Source: Jiella sonneratiae (GTDB taxonomy: Bacteria > Pseudomonadota > Alphaproteobacteria > Rhizobiales > Rhizobiaceae). Taken from it: 64,000 bases of DNA. Each line of letters begins with the position of its first letter. The first letter of the stretch is position 1. The position numbers and the translations under genes are program-made. The notes below the pieces were generated by a model. The model saw only the letters and a list, made by a program, of their open reading frames with translations. It did no database searches and had not been told where the DNA came from. The stretch covers positions 1 to 64,000 of the forward strand of contig NZ_JAFMPY010000003.1 in assembly GCF_017353515.1 (NCBI RefSeq). The letters run 5' to 3'. Positions 45,574 to 53,626 of the stretch are shown here, in pieces.

Positions 45574-46554
45574 TCAGGCGGCCGAGACCGCCAGCTCCCG
45601 GGTGCTCGTGCGCACGCAGGCGCGGCCCGACTGCTTGGCCGCATAGAGCGCTGCGTCGGCCGCGGCGAGAAGGTCGTCGGGACTGGCCGGCCGGTTCTCC
45701 GGGTCGAACGCCGCGGCGCCGATGCTCATGGTCAGACGGCCGCGCGGGCCGAGCCCCGGATTGGGGATCCTGGCATGCGCGACGGCCCGCGCGATGCGCT
45801 TGGCCACGGCGACGGCGCCGGGAAGATCCGTCCGCGGCAGGATGACGGCGAATTCCTCGCCGCCGTAGCGCGCACAGACGTCGCATTCGCGGCGTGTCTC
45901 GGCGCTGATCAGCTCCGCGATCCGCTTCAGGCACTGGTCGCCGGCGACGTGGCCGAGCGTGTCGTTGTAGACCTTGAAGTGATCGATATCGATCATCAGG
46001 AGGGCAAGCGGGCGGGCGGTGCCGGTGGCGATCTGCCACTCGCCCTGCAGATATTCGTCGAACAGCCGCCGGTTCGGAATGCCGGTGAGGGAATCCTGCC
46101 GCACCAGGACTTCGAGCTTGTCCTGCGCTTCCTTCTGGACGGTGATGTCGCGCAGCGTCTCGACGACGGCGATGAGTTCGCCGGCTTCGTCGTGGATCGG
46201 CCCGGCGTCGATGGCGAGGTAGCGCAGGCCGCCGACGATCGGCAGGTGGCACCAGTTTTCGGCGGAGAGAATGCCCCGGTCGGGCTCGGACGAGCAGTCG
46301 ACCGTATAGAGCGAGGCGATGTCGGCGGCGGCGTGGGCGATCACCAGGTCGGCGAGGCAGGGACGCTCTTCGGTGTAGAAGCCCGTCCAGTGGCGGCGGG
46401 TGCCTATGACGTCCTCGGCGCGGATGCCGGTGAGCCTTTCGCACGCCTTGTTCCAGATGATCACATGACCGGTCTTGTCGAGGACGAAGGTCGGCACGAC
46501 CAGGTGCTGCATCAGGCGCACCGCAAAGTCGCTCTGGTTCTTCCTTGCCTTCAT
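45574..46554 (-). CDS. PAS-GGDEF diguanylate cyclase
   Basis: 326 aa, soluble. The PAS domain (residues ~15-135; VVPTFVLDKTGHVIIWNKACERLTG) with a PAC segment ending AVVETLRDITVQKEA is followed by a GGDEF domain (~145-315) with the active site ARYGGEEFAVIL. The inhibitory I-site RECD lies exactly five residues before GGEEF, so feedback inhibition by cyclic-di-GMP is expected. The leader upstream (46571-46673) is strikingly AT-rich. Starts at 46554 with GGGAGG upstream. Confidence 0.93.
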   Translation of the reverse strand: MKARKNQSDFAVRLMQHLVVPTFVLDKTGHVIIWNKACERLTGIRAEDVIGTRRHWTGFYTEERPCLADLVIAHAAADIASLYTVDCSSEPDRGILSAENWCHLPIVGGLRYLAIDAGPIHDEAGELIAVVETLRDITVQKEAQDKLEVLVRQDSLTGIPNRRLFDEYLQGEWQIATGTARPLALLMIDIDHFKVYNDTLGHVAGDQCLKRIAELISAETRRECDVCARYGGEEFAVILPRTDLPGAVAVAKRIARAVAHARIPNPGLGPRGRLTMSIGAAAFDPENRPASPDDLLAAADAALYAAKQSGRACVRTSTRELAVSAA

Positions 46555-46673
46555 GCGGAACGCCTCCCAAGGGTCCCGATCAGGAAAGCATACGTTCGAT
46601 AAGATTTATTTAATCCGCCAAGAAGCGGACTGATTCTTCTAACAACAAAGAAATTCCCACCAAAGTTGCTATA
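46555..46673 (-). promoter_or_regulatory. AT-rich leader of the diguanylate cyclase gene
   Basis: About 100 bp of clearly lower GC than anything nearby, between the molybdo-oxidoreductase stop and the diguanylate cyclase start. It includes a small hairpin TCCGC/GCGGA followed on the minus strand by TTAAATAAATC, which could end the upstream operon, and then AT-rich sequence suited to a promoter. No specific sigma motif is assigned. Confidence 0.4.
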
Positions 46674-47456
46674 TCATATGCCGGCGAACCATTCGTAACC
46701 TCGGTCTTCCCAATATCCGCCGTTGCCGTCGCCATAGGCGGCGAGGTCGTCGGTGAGCGTCAGCGAGCGGATGTATTTGGCCATTTTGTAGCCCAGCTGG
46801 CGCTCGACCCGGACCCTGAGCGGGGCGCCGTTCGAGACCGGCAGAGGCGCGCCGTTGAGGCCGTAGGCTAGGATCGTCTGGGGATGTCGGGCGTCGTGGA
46901 GGTCGATCGATTCGTAGTATTTGATCGGTCCCGTAAAGCCATTCTCCATCGTGTCGAAGCATTCGAACACGACGAAGCGGGCGGACGTCTTCGGCCGGAC
47001 CTGGTCGATGAGGCCGGCGAGCGGCACGCCGGTCCACTTGGCGATGCAACTCCAGCCCTCGACGCAGTCGTGCCGGGTGATCTGGGTGCGCGCGGGCATG
47101 GCGCGCAATTCGTCGAGCGACACCTCGAGCGGCGCATCGACCAGACCGCCGATCTTCAGGCGATAGGACGCGAAGTTTTCCCCGGCCATCTGCCGGTAGT
47201 CGCCGTCGCGCGGGTCGGTCGAGCCGTTCGGCCGCTGCGGCTGGCGGATCTCGCTCTCGGAATATTCGCGGGCGAGATCGTCGCTGCCGAGCAGCATGCG
47301 CTGGACGCGATAGGTCAGCGAGTTCGCCGTTTCGAGGACGCCGCGGACCGAGGAATCGCGGTTGCCGAGCGGGTCGAAGCAGCCCGAGAGGGTGCCGGCC
47401 GAGGCGAGGGTGGCGCCGGTCAGGAAGCGGCGGCGGGACAGGGCAAGGCGGGTCAC
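46674..47456 (-). CDS. Molybdopterin-dependent oxidoreductase (sulfite-oxidase fold, YedY/MsrP-like)
   Basis: 260 aa, exported by Tat (SRRRFLTG leader, followed by a lipobox-like LSGCF). The oxidoreductase molybdopterin domain has the Mo-ligand Cys in RHDCVEGWSCIAKW and the conserved YESIDLHDARHPQTILAYGLNG stretch. It overlaps by 4 bp the cytochrome b gene upstream, so it likely forms a heme b-fed periplasmic reductase or oxidase. Substrate is unknown; it is not clearly MsrP. Confidence 0.88.
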   Translation of the reverse strand: MTRLALSRRRFLTGATLASAGTLSGCFDPLGNRDSSVRGVLETANSLTYRVQRMLLGSDDLAREYSESEIRQPQRPNGSTDPRDGDYRQMAGENFASYRLKIGGLVDAPLEVSLDELRAMPARTQITRHDCVEGWSCIAKWTGVPLAGLIDQVRPKTSARFVVFECFDTMENGFTGPIKYYESIDLHDARHPQTILAYGLNGAPLPVSNGAPLRVRVERQLGYKMAKYIRSLTLTDDLAAYGDGNGGYWEDRGYEWFAGI

Positions 47457-48301
47457 GGGCGATGCTCCGGGTCGGTGCGGTACCAGCCGGTGATCATCGA
47501 CCGCAGCTCGTTGAGCGGGCCGGCGAGGACGACCATCAGAACGTGGACGATGAAGAACAGGACGAGGGCGAACATCACGAGGAAGTGGATCGTGCGGGCG
47601 GTCTGCCGGCCGCCGAAGAGGTCGAGCAGGAACGGCAGCTTGGCGACGGCGCCGGGCGACATGGTGAGCCCGGTCAGGACGATCAGCGGCATGGCGACGA
47701 AGAGCACGCCCGCATAGGAAAGCTTCTGCAGGACGTTGTAGCGGCCGTCATGGGCAAAGCGCAGCCGCAGGTGGTCCGCGACGTCGCGCGGCAGATGCCT
47801 GACGTCCCGGCCGGTCGGGAGGAGTTCGCGCAGGTGGCCGTTGGCAAGGCTTGCCGCCAGCCACGCGAGGAGCGTCGCGACGAGCACCCAGGCGAAGAAG
47901 AAGTGCACCACCCGGCCGGTCGCGAGATCGCGATAGCCGGGAATGGTCAGCCAGCCCGGGAAACTCTTGTTGGCGAAGCGGTCGCCCTCAGCGACCCGGC
48001 CGAGCCAGCCGGTCGTGTCGTAGCTCGTCCCGAACAGCGTCGTCACCCCCTGCACCTCGCCGCCGACCTTGCGGGCGCCGATGGACAGGACGGCATTGTC
48101 GAAGCCGAAGCCGGACTGCTGGCCGATGTAGAGATCGGGCCGCGCCATGAAGATCTGCAGGCCCGAGAGCAGCATGAAGAACAGCGTCACCGCCCAGAGC
48201 CAGTGGGTGATCCGCGTCGCCAGCCTCTGGCGGTAGACGAGCCTGCCGCGCTCGCGTGGCGCCTCGTTGGTCGCGGTCTCGACTTCGCTGGCCGTCGTCA
48301 T
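47453..48301 (-). CDS. Cytochrome b/b6-type membrane subunit
   Basis: 282 aa, four to five transmembrane helices with heme-ligand histidines (RITHWLWAVTLFFMLLSGLQIF; VVHFFFAWVLVATLLAWL; IHFLVMFALVLFFIVHVLMV). Cytochrome b561/Ni-hydrogenase b-type fold. It is first gene of a two-gene operon with the molybdopterin enzyme (4-bp overlap), for which it likely passes electrons between the quinone pool and the periplasm. Confidence 0.9.
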   Translation of the reverse strand: MTTASEVETATNEAPRERGRLVYRQRLATRITHWLWAVTLFFMLLSGLQIFMARPDLYIGQQSGFGFDNAVLSIGARKVGGEVQGVTTLFGTSYDTTGWLGRVAEGDRFANKSFPGWLTIPGYRDLATGRVVHFFFAWVLVATLLAWLAASLANGHLRELLPTGRDVRHLPRDVADHLRLRFAHDGRYNVLQKLSYAGVLFVAMPLIVLTGLTMSPGAVAKLPFLLDLFGGRQTARTIHFLVMFALVLFFIVHVLMVVLAGPLNELRSMITGWYRTDPEHRP

Positions 48302-48426
48302 CCCAAGTCCTCCGTTGGATCGTCTTCGTTCGACGCGCGTCTGCGCCGAACCGTCCGCTCCGACTGTGCCGTATTCGCCGGGGCGGGCGGCGCGGTTTCA
48401 GGCCCTCTCCCGATCGTGATGGGAGG

Positions 48427-48873
48427 TCAGCGCGCGCTCCGGGTCAGGACCCGGTCGAGGGCCTGCAGGAAGCGGGAGCGGTCGGCGGCCGTGAACGCGG
48501 CGTTGAAGCCGCGCGATTCGCCGGTCTCGCGCAGATGCGCGTTGAACGCCCGCATCGAGAGCGCGGCGCCGATGCTCTCGCCGTCGAATTCGCGGCCCGT
48601 CGGGCCGAGCGCCATGGCGCCTTTTTCGAGCGCCCGCGAGGCCAGCGGGATGTCGGCGGTGATCACCACGTCGCCGGCCGCGCAACGCTCGACGATCCAG
48701 TCGTCCGCGACGTCCGGCCCGTCGGGCACGACGACCACCCGGGCCTCCGGATAGCGGGACGGCCGGATGCCGCCGTTCGAGACGAGGATCACTGCGGCGC
48801 TCCGGCGGCCGGCGACTTCGATCGCCTCGTCCTTCACCGGGCAGGCGTCGGCATCCACGTAGAGTGTGACCAT
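48427..48873 (-). CDS. YaiI/YqxD family protein (DUF188)
   Basis: 148 aa. Family hallmark at the N-terminus: LYVDADACPVKDEA. Further VVPDGPDVADDWIVE and VVITADIPLASRALEKGA, a PIN-like/NYN-like nuclease fold. Function unproven. It starts at 48873. Divergent from acylphosphatase. Confidence 0.92.
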   Translation of the reverse strand: MVTLYVDADACPVKDEAIEVAGRRSAAVILVSNGGIRPSRYPEARVVVVPDGPDVADDWIVERCAAGDVVITADIPLASRALEKGAMALGPTGREFDGESIGAALSMRAFNAHLRETGESRGFNAAFTAADRSRFLQALDRVLTRSAR

Positions 48874-49055
48874 CAGCTTCGTTCCGTATCCTTCGCGACG
48901 CGGCGTTCCGGCCCCAACGACGGGCGACGTCGGGCTCCGGCAGGGGCACGGCCGGTCCGCCTCCCGGCGCGAGGCGACGGACGGACGGGCATGCCGGCCT
49001 TGCCGAGCGCCGATATCGGACGATACTGGACGAGAAACCAGCGGGACGAAAGCCG

Positions 49056-49334
49056 ATGACGAAGAGCCTCCACGTCGAGATCACCGGCCGGGTCCAGGGG
49101 GTCGGCTACCGCGCATGGACCGAGGAGGAGGCGCGGCGGCTCGGCCTGTCGGGCTGGGTGCGCAACTGCCGCTCCGGCGCGGTGGAGGCGGTGTTCACCG
49201 GCGACGACGCGGCGGTCGACGCGATGCTCGAGGCGGCCGCAAAGGGGCCGCCCTGCAGCAGCGTCAAGGACGTCGTGGTGGTCGGCGAAGTCGAGGCATA
49301 CGAAGGCGACTTCGAGGTGTGGCCGACGGAATGA
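49056..49334 (+). CDS. acyP: Acylphosphatase
   Basis: 92 aa small alpha/beta enzyme hydrolysing carboxyl-phosphate bonds. The catalytic Arg is in GRVQGVGYRAWTEEEA and the catalytic Asn in GWVRNCRSGAVEAVFTG. Length is normal. It starts at 49056. Convergent with the small membrane genes, 7 bp between stops. Confidence 0.95.
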   Translation: MTKSLHVEITGRVQGVGYRAWTEEEARRLGLSGWVRNCRSGAVEAVFTGDDAAVDAMLEAAAKGPPCSSVKDVVVVGEVEAYEGDFEVWPTE

Positions 49335-49341
49335 GCTAGGG

Positions 49342-49590
49342 TCACCAGCGATCGGAGCGATGGCGTTCACGACTGCGAGCGACGTAAAACAGGGCGAGGG
49401 TCACGGCGATCGCGAGGAGAGGGAAAAGCATCTTCCCGTAGTCGATGGCCAACGCCAGCGACCCGCCGTGAACGGCCGGGTGGTTCAGCATGTCGTCGAA
49501 AACCCCGGAGCCTGGAAGCAGAAGCGGGAGGCCGATCGACACGACGGCAACGATGTTCGTGATGGTCTTCGTCGAAGAGCGATCGGACAT
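49342..49590 (-). CDS. 82-aa small membrane protein (lipB-linked)
   Basis: 82 aa, not recognised. Two hydrophobic stretches (ITNIVAVVSIGLPLLLPGSG; MLFPLLAIAVTLALFYVA) and a basic C-terminus (RSRERHRSD) suggest a two-helix inner-membrane protein. It starts at 49590 with a strong AAGGAGGG lying in the end of the preceding gene (stop 3 bp upstream). This indicates co-translation with the 106-aa gene. GC content is lower than the neighbours. Confidence 0.68.
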   Translation of the reverse strand: MSDRSSTKTITNIVAVVSIGLPLLLPGSGVFDDMLNHPAVHGGSLALAIDYGKMLFPLLAIAVTLALFYVARSRERHRSDRW

Positions 49591-49593
49591 CGT

Positions 49594-49914
49594 TCATCCC
49601 TCCTTGTCTGCACCGTCGGCCAGAGGCGCTTTGCCGAGCGTCGACAGGATACCCGTCGTGCCGAGCCCGGTTACGATGGCTTGCCGGACCGTCTGCGGAT
49701 CAGTCAGAAGATAAACCACCAGTCCGCCAAGCGCACACGAGAACAGAATATCGAGAACGAGCACGAGTGGACGGCGGGCATCGATATTGATGGCCTTGAA
49801 AACGGAGAACGGTTCCCGCCCTTTGTTTCGATCGAGCACGAACAGCATCACGGCGCCCAACAAGACGTAGCTGTACATATGTGCGAGCACGAGCTTGAGC
49901 AAATGTTCGGCCAC
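49594..49914 (-). CDS. 106-aa small membrane protein downstream of lipB, holin-like traits
   Basis: About 106 aa from a GTG at 49914, chosen because GGAGG sits 5 nt upstream; the open frame runs to 49971. Two or three hydrophobic helices (MYSYVLLGAVMLFVL; LVLVLDILFSCALGGLVVYLL; IVTGLGTTGILSTLG) and an acidic C-terminus. Size, helix number and charged tail resemble phage holins, but no lysin or other phage gene is near. It lies 31 bp after lipB on the same strand. Confidence 0.66.
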   Translation of the reverse strand: MAEHLLKLVLAHMYSYVLLGAVMLFVLDRNKGREPFSVFKAINIDARRPLVLVLDILFSCALGGLVVYLLTDPQTVRQAIVTGLGTTGILSTLGKAPLADGADKEG

Positions 49915-49945
49915 GACTTCCTCCGAGCACGCCGCAGCCACCCTC

Positions 49946-50701
49946 TTAGCCGAGGGTTGTGCTTTCAGCAAATTCCCGTGTTTCCCCGAACACCGCCTCG
50001 AAGTTCTTCCTCAAGAGGCCGTCAACCTCGGGCAGCGAGACGAGGATGCCGAGATCTCCGAGGCTGGTCACGCCATGGCCGCGGATGCCGCAGGGCACGA
50101 TGCCGGAAAAATGCGACAGGTCGGGATCGACGTTGAGCGATATGCCGTGGAATGTCACCCAGCGCCGCACCCTGATGCCGATCGCCGCGATCTTGTCCTC
50201 GGCGACCGATCCGTCCGGCGCCGCCGGCCGCTCCGGGCGCCGCACCCACACCCCCACCCGGTCCTCGCGCCGTTCGCCGGTCACCTGGAAATCGGCGAGG
50301 GTGGCGATGATCCAGGCTTCCAGCGCCGCGACGAAGGCCCTGACGTCCTGGCGGCGCCGCCTGAGGTCGAGCATCACATAGGCGACCCGCTGGCCGGGGC
50401 CGTGATAGGTGTACTGGCCGCCGCGCCCCGCCGCAAAGACCGGAAACCGGCTGTCGAGAAGATCGTCCGCCTTCGCGCCGGTGCCGGCCGTATAGAGCGG
50501 CGGGTGCTCGAGACAGAGAACGGCTTCCGGCGCGCTGCCGTCGGCAATCGCCGCCGCACGTGCTTCCATCGCGGCAAGCGCGGTTTCGTAGTCCGTCAGC
50601 CCGTCGAGGGTCAGCCATTCGACCGGCGGGCTGCCGGGGGTTGCGAGAAAGCGCGTCGTCGCGGCATCGAGCCGCGGGGAGGGGGCGATCGGACTGTCCA
50701 T
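49946..50701 (-). CDS. lipB: Octanoyl-[acyl-carrier-protein]-protein N-octanoyltransferase LipB
   Basis: 251 aa. It transfers octanoyl groups from ACP to lipoyl domains, the first step of lipoate synthesis. Visible are [17 protein letters not shown], the catalytic Lys in [18 protein letters not shown] and the catalytic Cys in SGIVPCGI. The start at 50701 (MDSPIAPS) is preferred over 50743. Lipoylation is needed for the pyruvate dehydrogenase complex whose pdhA lies at 62799. A CtrA-type box is about 180 bp upstream. Confidence 0.94.
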   Translation of the reverse strand: MDSPIAPSPRLDAATTRFLATPGSPPVEWLTLDGLTDYETALAAMEARAAAIADGSAPEAVLCLEHPPLYTAGTGAKADDLLDSRFPVFAAGRGGQYTYHGPGQRVAYVMLDLRRRRQDVRAFVAALEAWIIATLADFQVTGERREDRVGVWVRRPERPAAPDGSVAEDKIAAIGIRVRRWVTFHGISLNVDPDLSHFSGIVPCGIRGHGVTSLGDLGILVSLPEVDGLLRKNFEAVFGETREFAESTTLG

Positions 50702-50743
50702 CCCCGCGATATAGCGACCGCGGGCGCCGAGCGGAACGGGCAT

Positions 50744-51089
50744 GCCTGCGGCGGCAACGGGTTCGGCGTTCAGGGGGCCGGAGGACGGACGGCGTCACGT
50801 CGCCGCGTTCCGGCGACGGTGCGGCGCCGCCTTCTTGCGGCCGCCGGCCGGTCAGCTTCGCGCAAGTCGGTTGGTCCATTAACGTCGTCTTAACGGATCG
50901 CCGCTAATTTGAGCGGCATAGGGGACACCGAAAAAGCCACGGTGTCGCGAGACGTGATCGATTTTTGGTCACGATCATGCGATAGGCCAGCTTGCGGTGT
51001 GGGGATGACCGAACCTCGCAAGAGGAGCGGGGGACTGCTGGAAGGGTGCGGCTATCGGGGGATCGCCGCGCCCTTCTTCTTTTTCGGCC
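50744..51089. other. 346-bp spacer between lipB and TPR genes
   Basis: Holds a TTAA-N7-TTAAC box at 50879-50894 and a hairpin GACACCG/CGGTGTC with an AAAAAGCCA loop (50923-50947). A weak repeat CGTGA/TCACG is around 50955-50977. The open frame from 50909 on the plus strand is an antisense shadow of the TPR gene and is not called. Confidence 0.55.
50879..50894 (+). promoter_or_regulatory. CtrA-type box
   Basis: TTAACGTCGTCTTAAC, an exact fit to the CtrA consensus TTAA-N7-TTAAC known from Caulobacter and rhizobia. It lies ~180 bp upstream of lipB. No binding data; chance occurrence is possible but reduced in such GC-rich DNA. Confidence 0.5.
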
Positions 51090-53345
51090 TCAGTTTTCCG
51101 TCCGCGACAGGATGGCGGCGCGCAGGCGCTCGGCCTTTTCGACAAAGAAGTCCGACCGCGCCTCGCGGTAGACGCCGAGAGCGTCGGCGACGGCTTCGAG
51201 CGCCGCGTCGAGATGATCGCGGTCGCCGGTCTTGTCGAATGTCACCAGGTACGCGATCGCCATGTTTTCCCGTGTCTGCGCACAGAGAAACGGCACGCGC
51301 TCGCGGGTCCGTTCTTCGAGGGCGGCGCGATAGGCGGCGACGGCCTCTTCCAGGCGCAAGGTGCCGGTCTCGCGCGCGCCGAGGGTTTGCAGGGCGGCGC
51401 CGAGATTGTTCTGAGTGGCGGCCCAGTCGAGAGGGACGCGGTCGCGGGTGTATTCTTCGAGGGCGGCGCGATAGGCGACAACGGCCTCTTCCAGGCGCCC
51501 CGTGCCGGTCTCGCGTTCGCCGAGGGCTTGAAGGGCGTTGCCGAGATTGTTCTGTGTCATAGCCCAGTCGAGGGGGACGCGCTCGCGGGTTCGCTCTTCG
51601 AGGGCGGCGTGATAGGCGGTGACGGCCTCTTCCAGGCGCCCGGTGCCGGTCTCGCGCTGGCCGAGGGCCTTAAGGGCGATGCCGAGATTGTTCTGTGTCA
51701 TGGCCCAGCCGAGGGGCACGCGCTCGCGGGTTCGTTCTTCGAGAGCGGCGCGATAGGCGGCGACGGCCTCCTCCAGGCGCGCGGTGCCGGTCTCGCGTTC
51801 GCCGAGGGCGCGAAGGGCGTTGCCGAGGTTGTTCTGTGTCACGGCCCAGTCGAGGGGGACGCGCTCGCGGGTCCGTTCTTCGAGGGCGGCGCGATAGGCG
51901 ACGACGGCCTCTTCCAGCCGCGCGGTGCCGGTCTCGCGCTCGCCGAGGGTTTGCAGGGCGGTGCCGAGATTGTTGTGCGTCGCGGCCCAGTCGAGCGGGG
52001 CACGCTCGCGGGTGTATTCTTCGAGGGCGGCGCGATAGGCGGCGACGGCCTCCTCCAGGCGCCGGGTGCCGGTCTCGCGCTGGCCGAGCTCTTGAAGCGA
52101 AATCGCAAAATCGTTCAGCACCGCGCCACGCTGATCCGGGTTCACGGCGCGGGCGAGAGCGATACGGGCAAGCTCGATCGACACCTCCAAGTCGAGGTTG
52201 AGGCCCTGATCGCGGCCCCGCACGTACCACTCGTCCTGAAGTCGTCGCAGTGCCTCGAAACGATTGGGCTCATTGGTTTCGAGGTCGAGAATTTCGGCGA
52301 ACCGCTGCGCCACCGACCGGGCATCGCGTCGCAGCATGTCGGACCGGACGCCGGCTCGAAGAATGCGGATGCCGCGTGCCGAGGCTTCCTGGCGACGCTC
52401 TTCCTCCGCCGCTTGCCAGTCGGCAAAGGCACGATCGGCTTCGGACGAGGCCTCGTCATATCGGCCCTCGGCGGACAGGGCCGCCATGCGCCGCAGCACC
52501 TCGTCGACGAATGCACCGGTGTTGCTGCCGCGGGCGGCATCCTCCTGCACCTCGATGGCAATCGCGACGGCGCGTTCGAGTTCCCGAAGCGCCCGGTCGC
52601 CGTCGGTGACGTCCGCCGCAATCCGCCGGGCGAGTTCGACGATCGTCGCCTCCGGGATGCCGGCCTTTGCTGCGGCCTCCGTCTCCGCTCTCGGAAGAAG
52701 CTTCAGGATTTCCTCAGCCAGCTTCTGCGGCAGAGCGTCGAGACGGTCGTGAAGCCCTGCGACATCGGCCTGGATCGCTTTCTGCCCCGATCCCAGCTTC
52801 TTGAGATCGCTCAGCACCTCCCGCTGGAACCACGGCATCACGACGTTCTCGAAATCCGCCTTGCCGTCGAGTTCGCCGATCGCGGCGAGGAGGAGCCCTA
52901 CGAGGGCGCGGCGGTTCACGCCGTGTTGCGGATCGGCGCTTTCGGCAAAGTCGCCGGGCTGCAGCCGGGCCGCCTCCGTAACGACCAGCCGGGCGAGCTT
53001 CATCGAGTCCCGCCCGGTGCGGATCACCAGTTCGGGCGAAGGGCTGAGTTTTGGCAAAACGGCGGCAAGGGCGGCTTCCATCGGTGCGACGGCATCCGGG
53101 GAGATGTCGCCGGTCCTCGCCCAGGCATCGAAGTTTTGAACCAGCGCCCGTTCGAGACGGACCATCGTCGGATGCGGCTCGGGCCTTGCGCCGGCGGCCC
53201 GCAGCTTCGAGACGACGATGGGTATCGCCAGGGCCGTCGCCCCGAGGCCGAGGAGACCCGTCCCGACGCCGAGGCTGGTCGCCGTCGCGACGCCGAACAG
53301 CGCCGTGCAGAAGGTGGACATCTTCTCGCAGACTTCGCTTCGCAT
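51090..53345 (-). CDS. Large tetratricopeptide-repeat protein with N-terminal membrane segment
   Basis: 751 aa. A hydrophobic segment near the start (VGTGLLGLGATALAIPIVVSKL) is followed by a helical region of ~400 residues with no recognised enzyme motif. Then come five complete and one partial 47-residue TPR-like units (RLEEAVAAYRAALEE ... WAxTQNNLGxALxALGERETGT), nearly identical to each other also in DNA (141-bp period, ~51300-52090). Such arrays bind protein partners. The 751-aa form with membrane anchor suggests a scaffold at the inner membrane. No catalytic residues and no obvious partner gene are next to it. Confidence 0.85.
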   Translation of the reverse strand: MRSEVCEKMSTFCTALFGVATATSLGVGTGLLGLGATALAIPIVVSKLRAAGARPEPHPTMVRLERALVQNFDAWARTGDISPDAVAPMEAALAAVLPKLSPSPELVIRTGRDSMKLARLVVTEAARLQPGDFAESADPQHGVNRRALVGLLLAAIGELDGKADFENVVMPWFQREVLSDLKKLGSGQKAIQADVAGLHDRLDALPQKLAEEILKLLPRAETEAAAKAGIPEATIVELARRIAADVTDGDRALRELERAVAIAIEVQEDAARGSNTGAFVDEVLRRMAALSAEGRYDEASSEADRAFADWQAAEEERRQEASARGIRILRAGVRSDMLRRDARSVAQRFAEILDLETNEPNRFEALRRLQDEWYVRGRDQGLNLDLEVSIELARIALARAVNPDQRGAVLNDFAISLQELGQRETGTRRLEEAVAAYRAALEEYTRERAPLDWAATHNNLGTALQTLGERETGTARLEEAVVAYRAALEERTRERVPLDWAVTQNNLGNALRALGERETGTARLEEAVAAYRAALEERTRERVPLGWAMTQNNLGIALKALGQRETGTGRLEEAVTAYHAALEERTRERVPLDWAMTQNNLGNALQALGERETGTGRLEEAVVAYRAALEEYTRDRVPLDWAATQNNLGAALQTLGARETGTLRLEEAVAAYRAALEERTRERVPFLCAQTRENMAIAYLVTFDKTGDRDHLDAALEAVADALGVYREARSDFFVEKAERLRAAILSRTEN
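51300..52090 (-). repeat. 141-bp tandem coding repeats inside TPR gene
   Basis: The string CCTCCAGGCG-type (rc of the RLEEA codons) recurs near 51343, 51484, 51625, 51766, 51907 and 52048, exactly 141 bp apart. Units differ by few substitutions, which indicates recent duplication or gene conversion. Copy number may vary between strains or be compressed in assemblies. Confidence 0.85.
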
Positions 53346-53626
53346 CGGATCTCCCCGGTCCCGCGCCCGCTGATTGTGGCCGACGGCGACCGCTTCCGCA
53401 ACGACATGCAGGCTTCGCCCTTGCGCCGCGCTCGCAACCGCCTGTCACCCTCCTGCAACGCCCGGTCCGAATGACGCCGCCGATGTCGCTTTTCACCCTC
53501 TGTGTGAATTGCGCTCATTCGACACCTCCGGCATGTCCTTGCCCAGCATGTCCGACGGGGCGCGCCCATCGGCGACGCTCCGGGCCAATCAGAACGAGGC
53601 ATGCAGAACGGCTGGAGTATCAGTTC

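Noticed and set aside
49594-49971. Longer 125-residue version of the lipB-linked membrane protein
   Set aside because: The extension starts inside the lipB end with no ribosome site; the GTG at 49914 has GGAGG at ideal distance.
51300-52090. Regularly spaced repeats that could suggest a CRISPR array
   Set aside because: The 141-bp units are coding, without constant repeats and unique spacers, and no cas genes are present.
51213-53474. A 753-residue plus-strand open frame opposite the TPR gene
   Set aside because: Antisense shadow; its apparent internal repeats merely mirror the 141-bp coding repeats.
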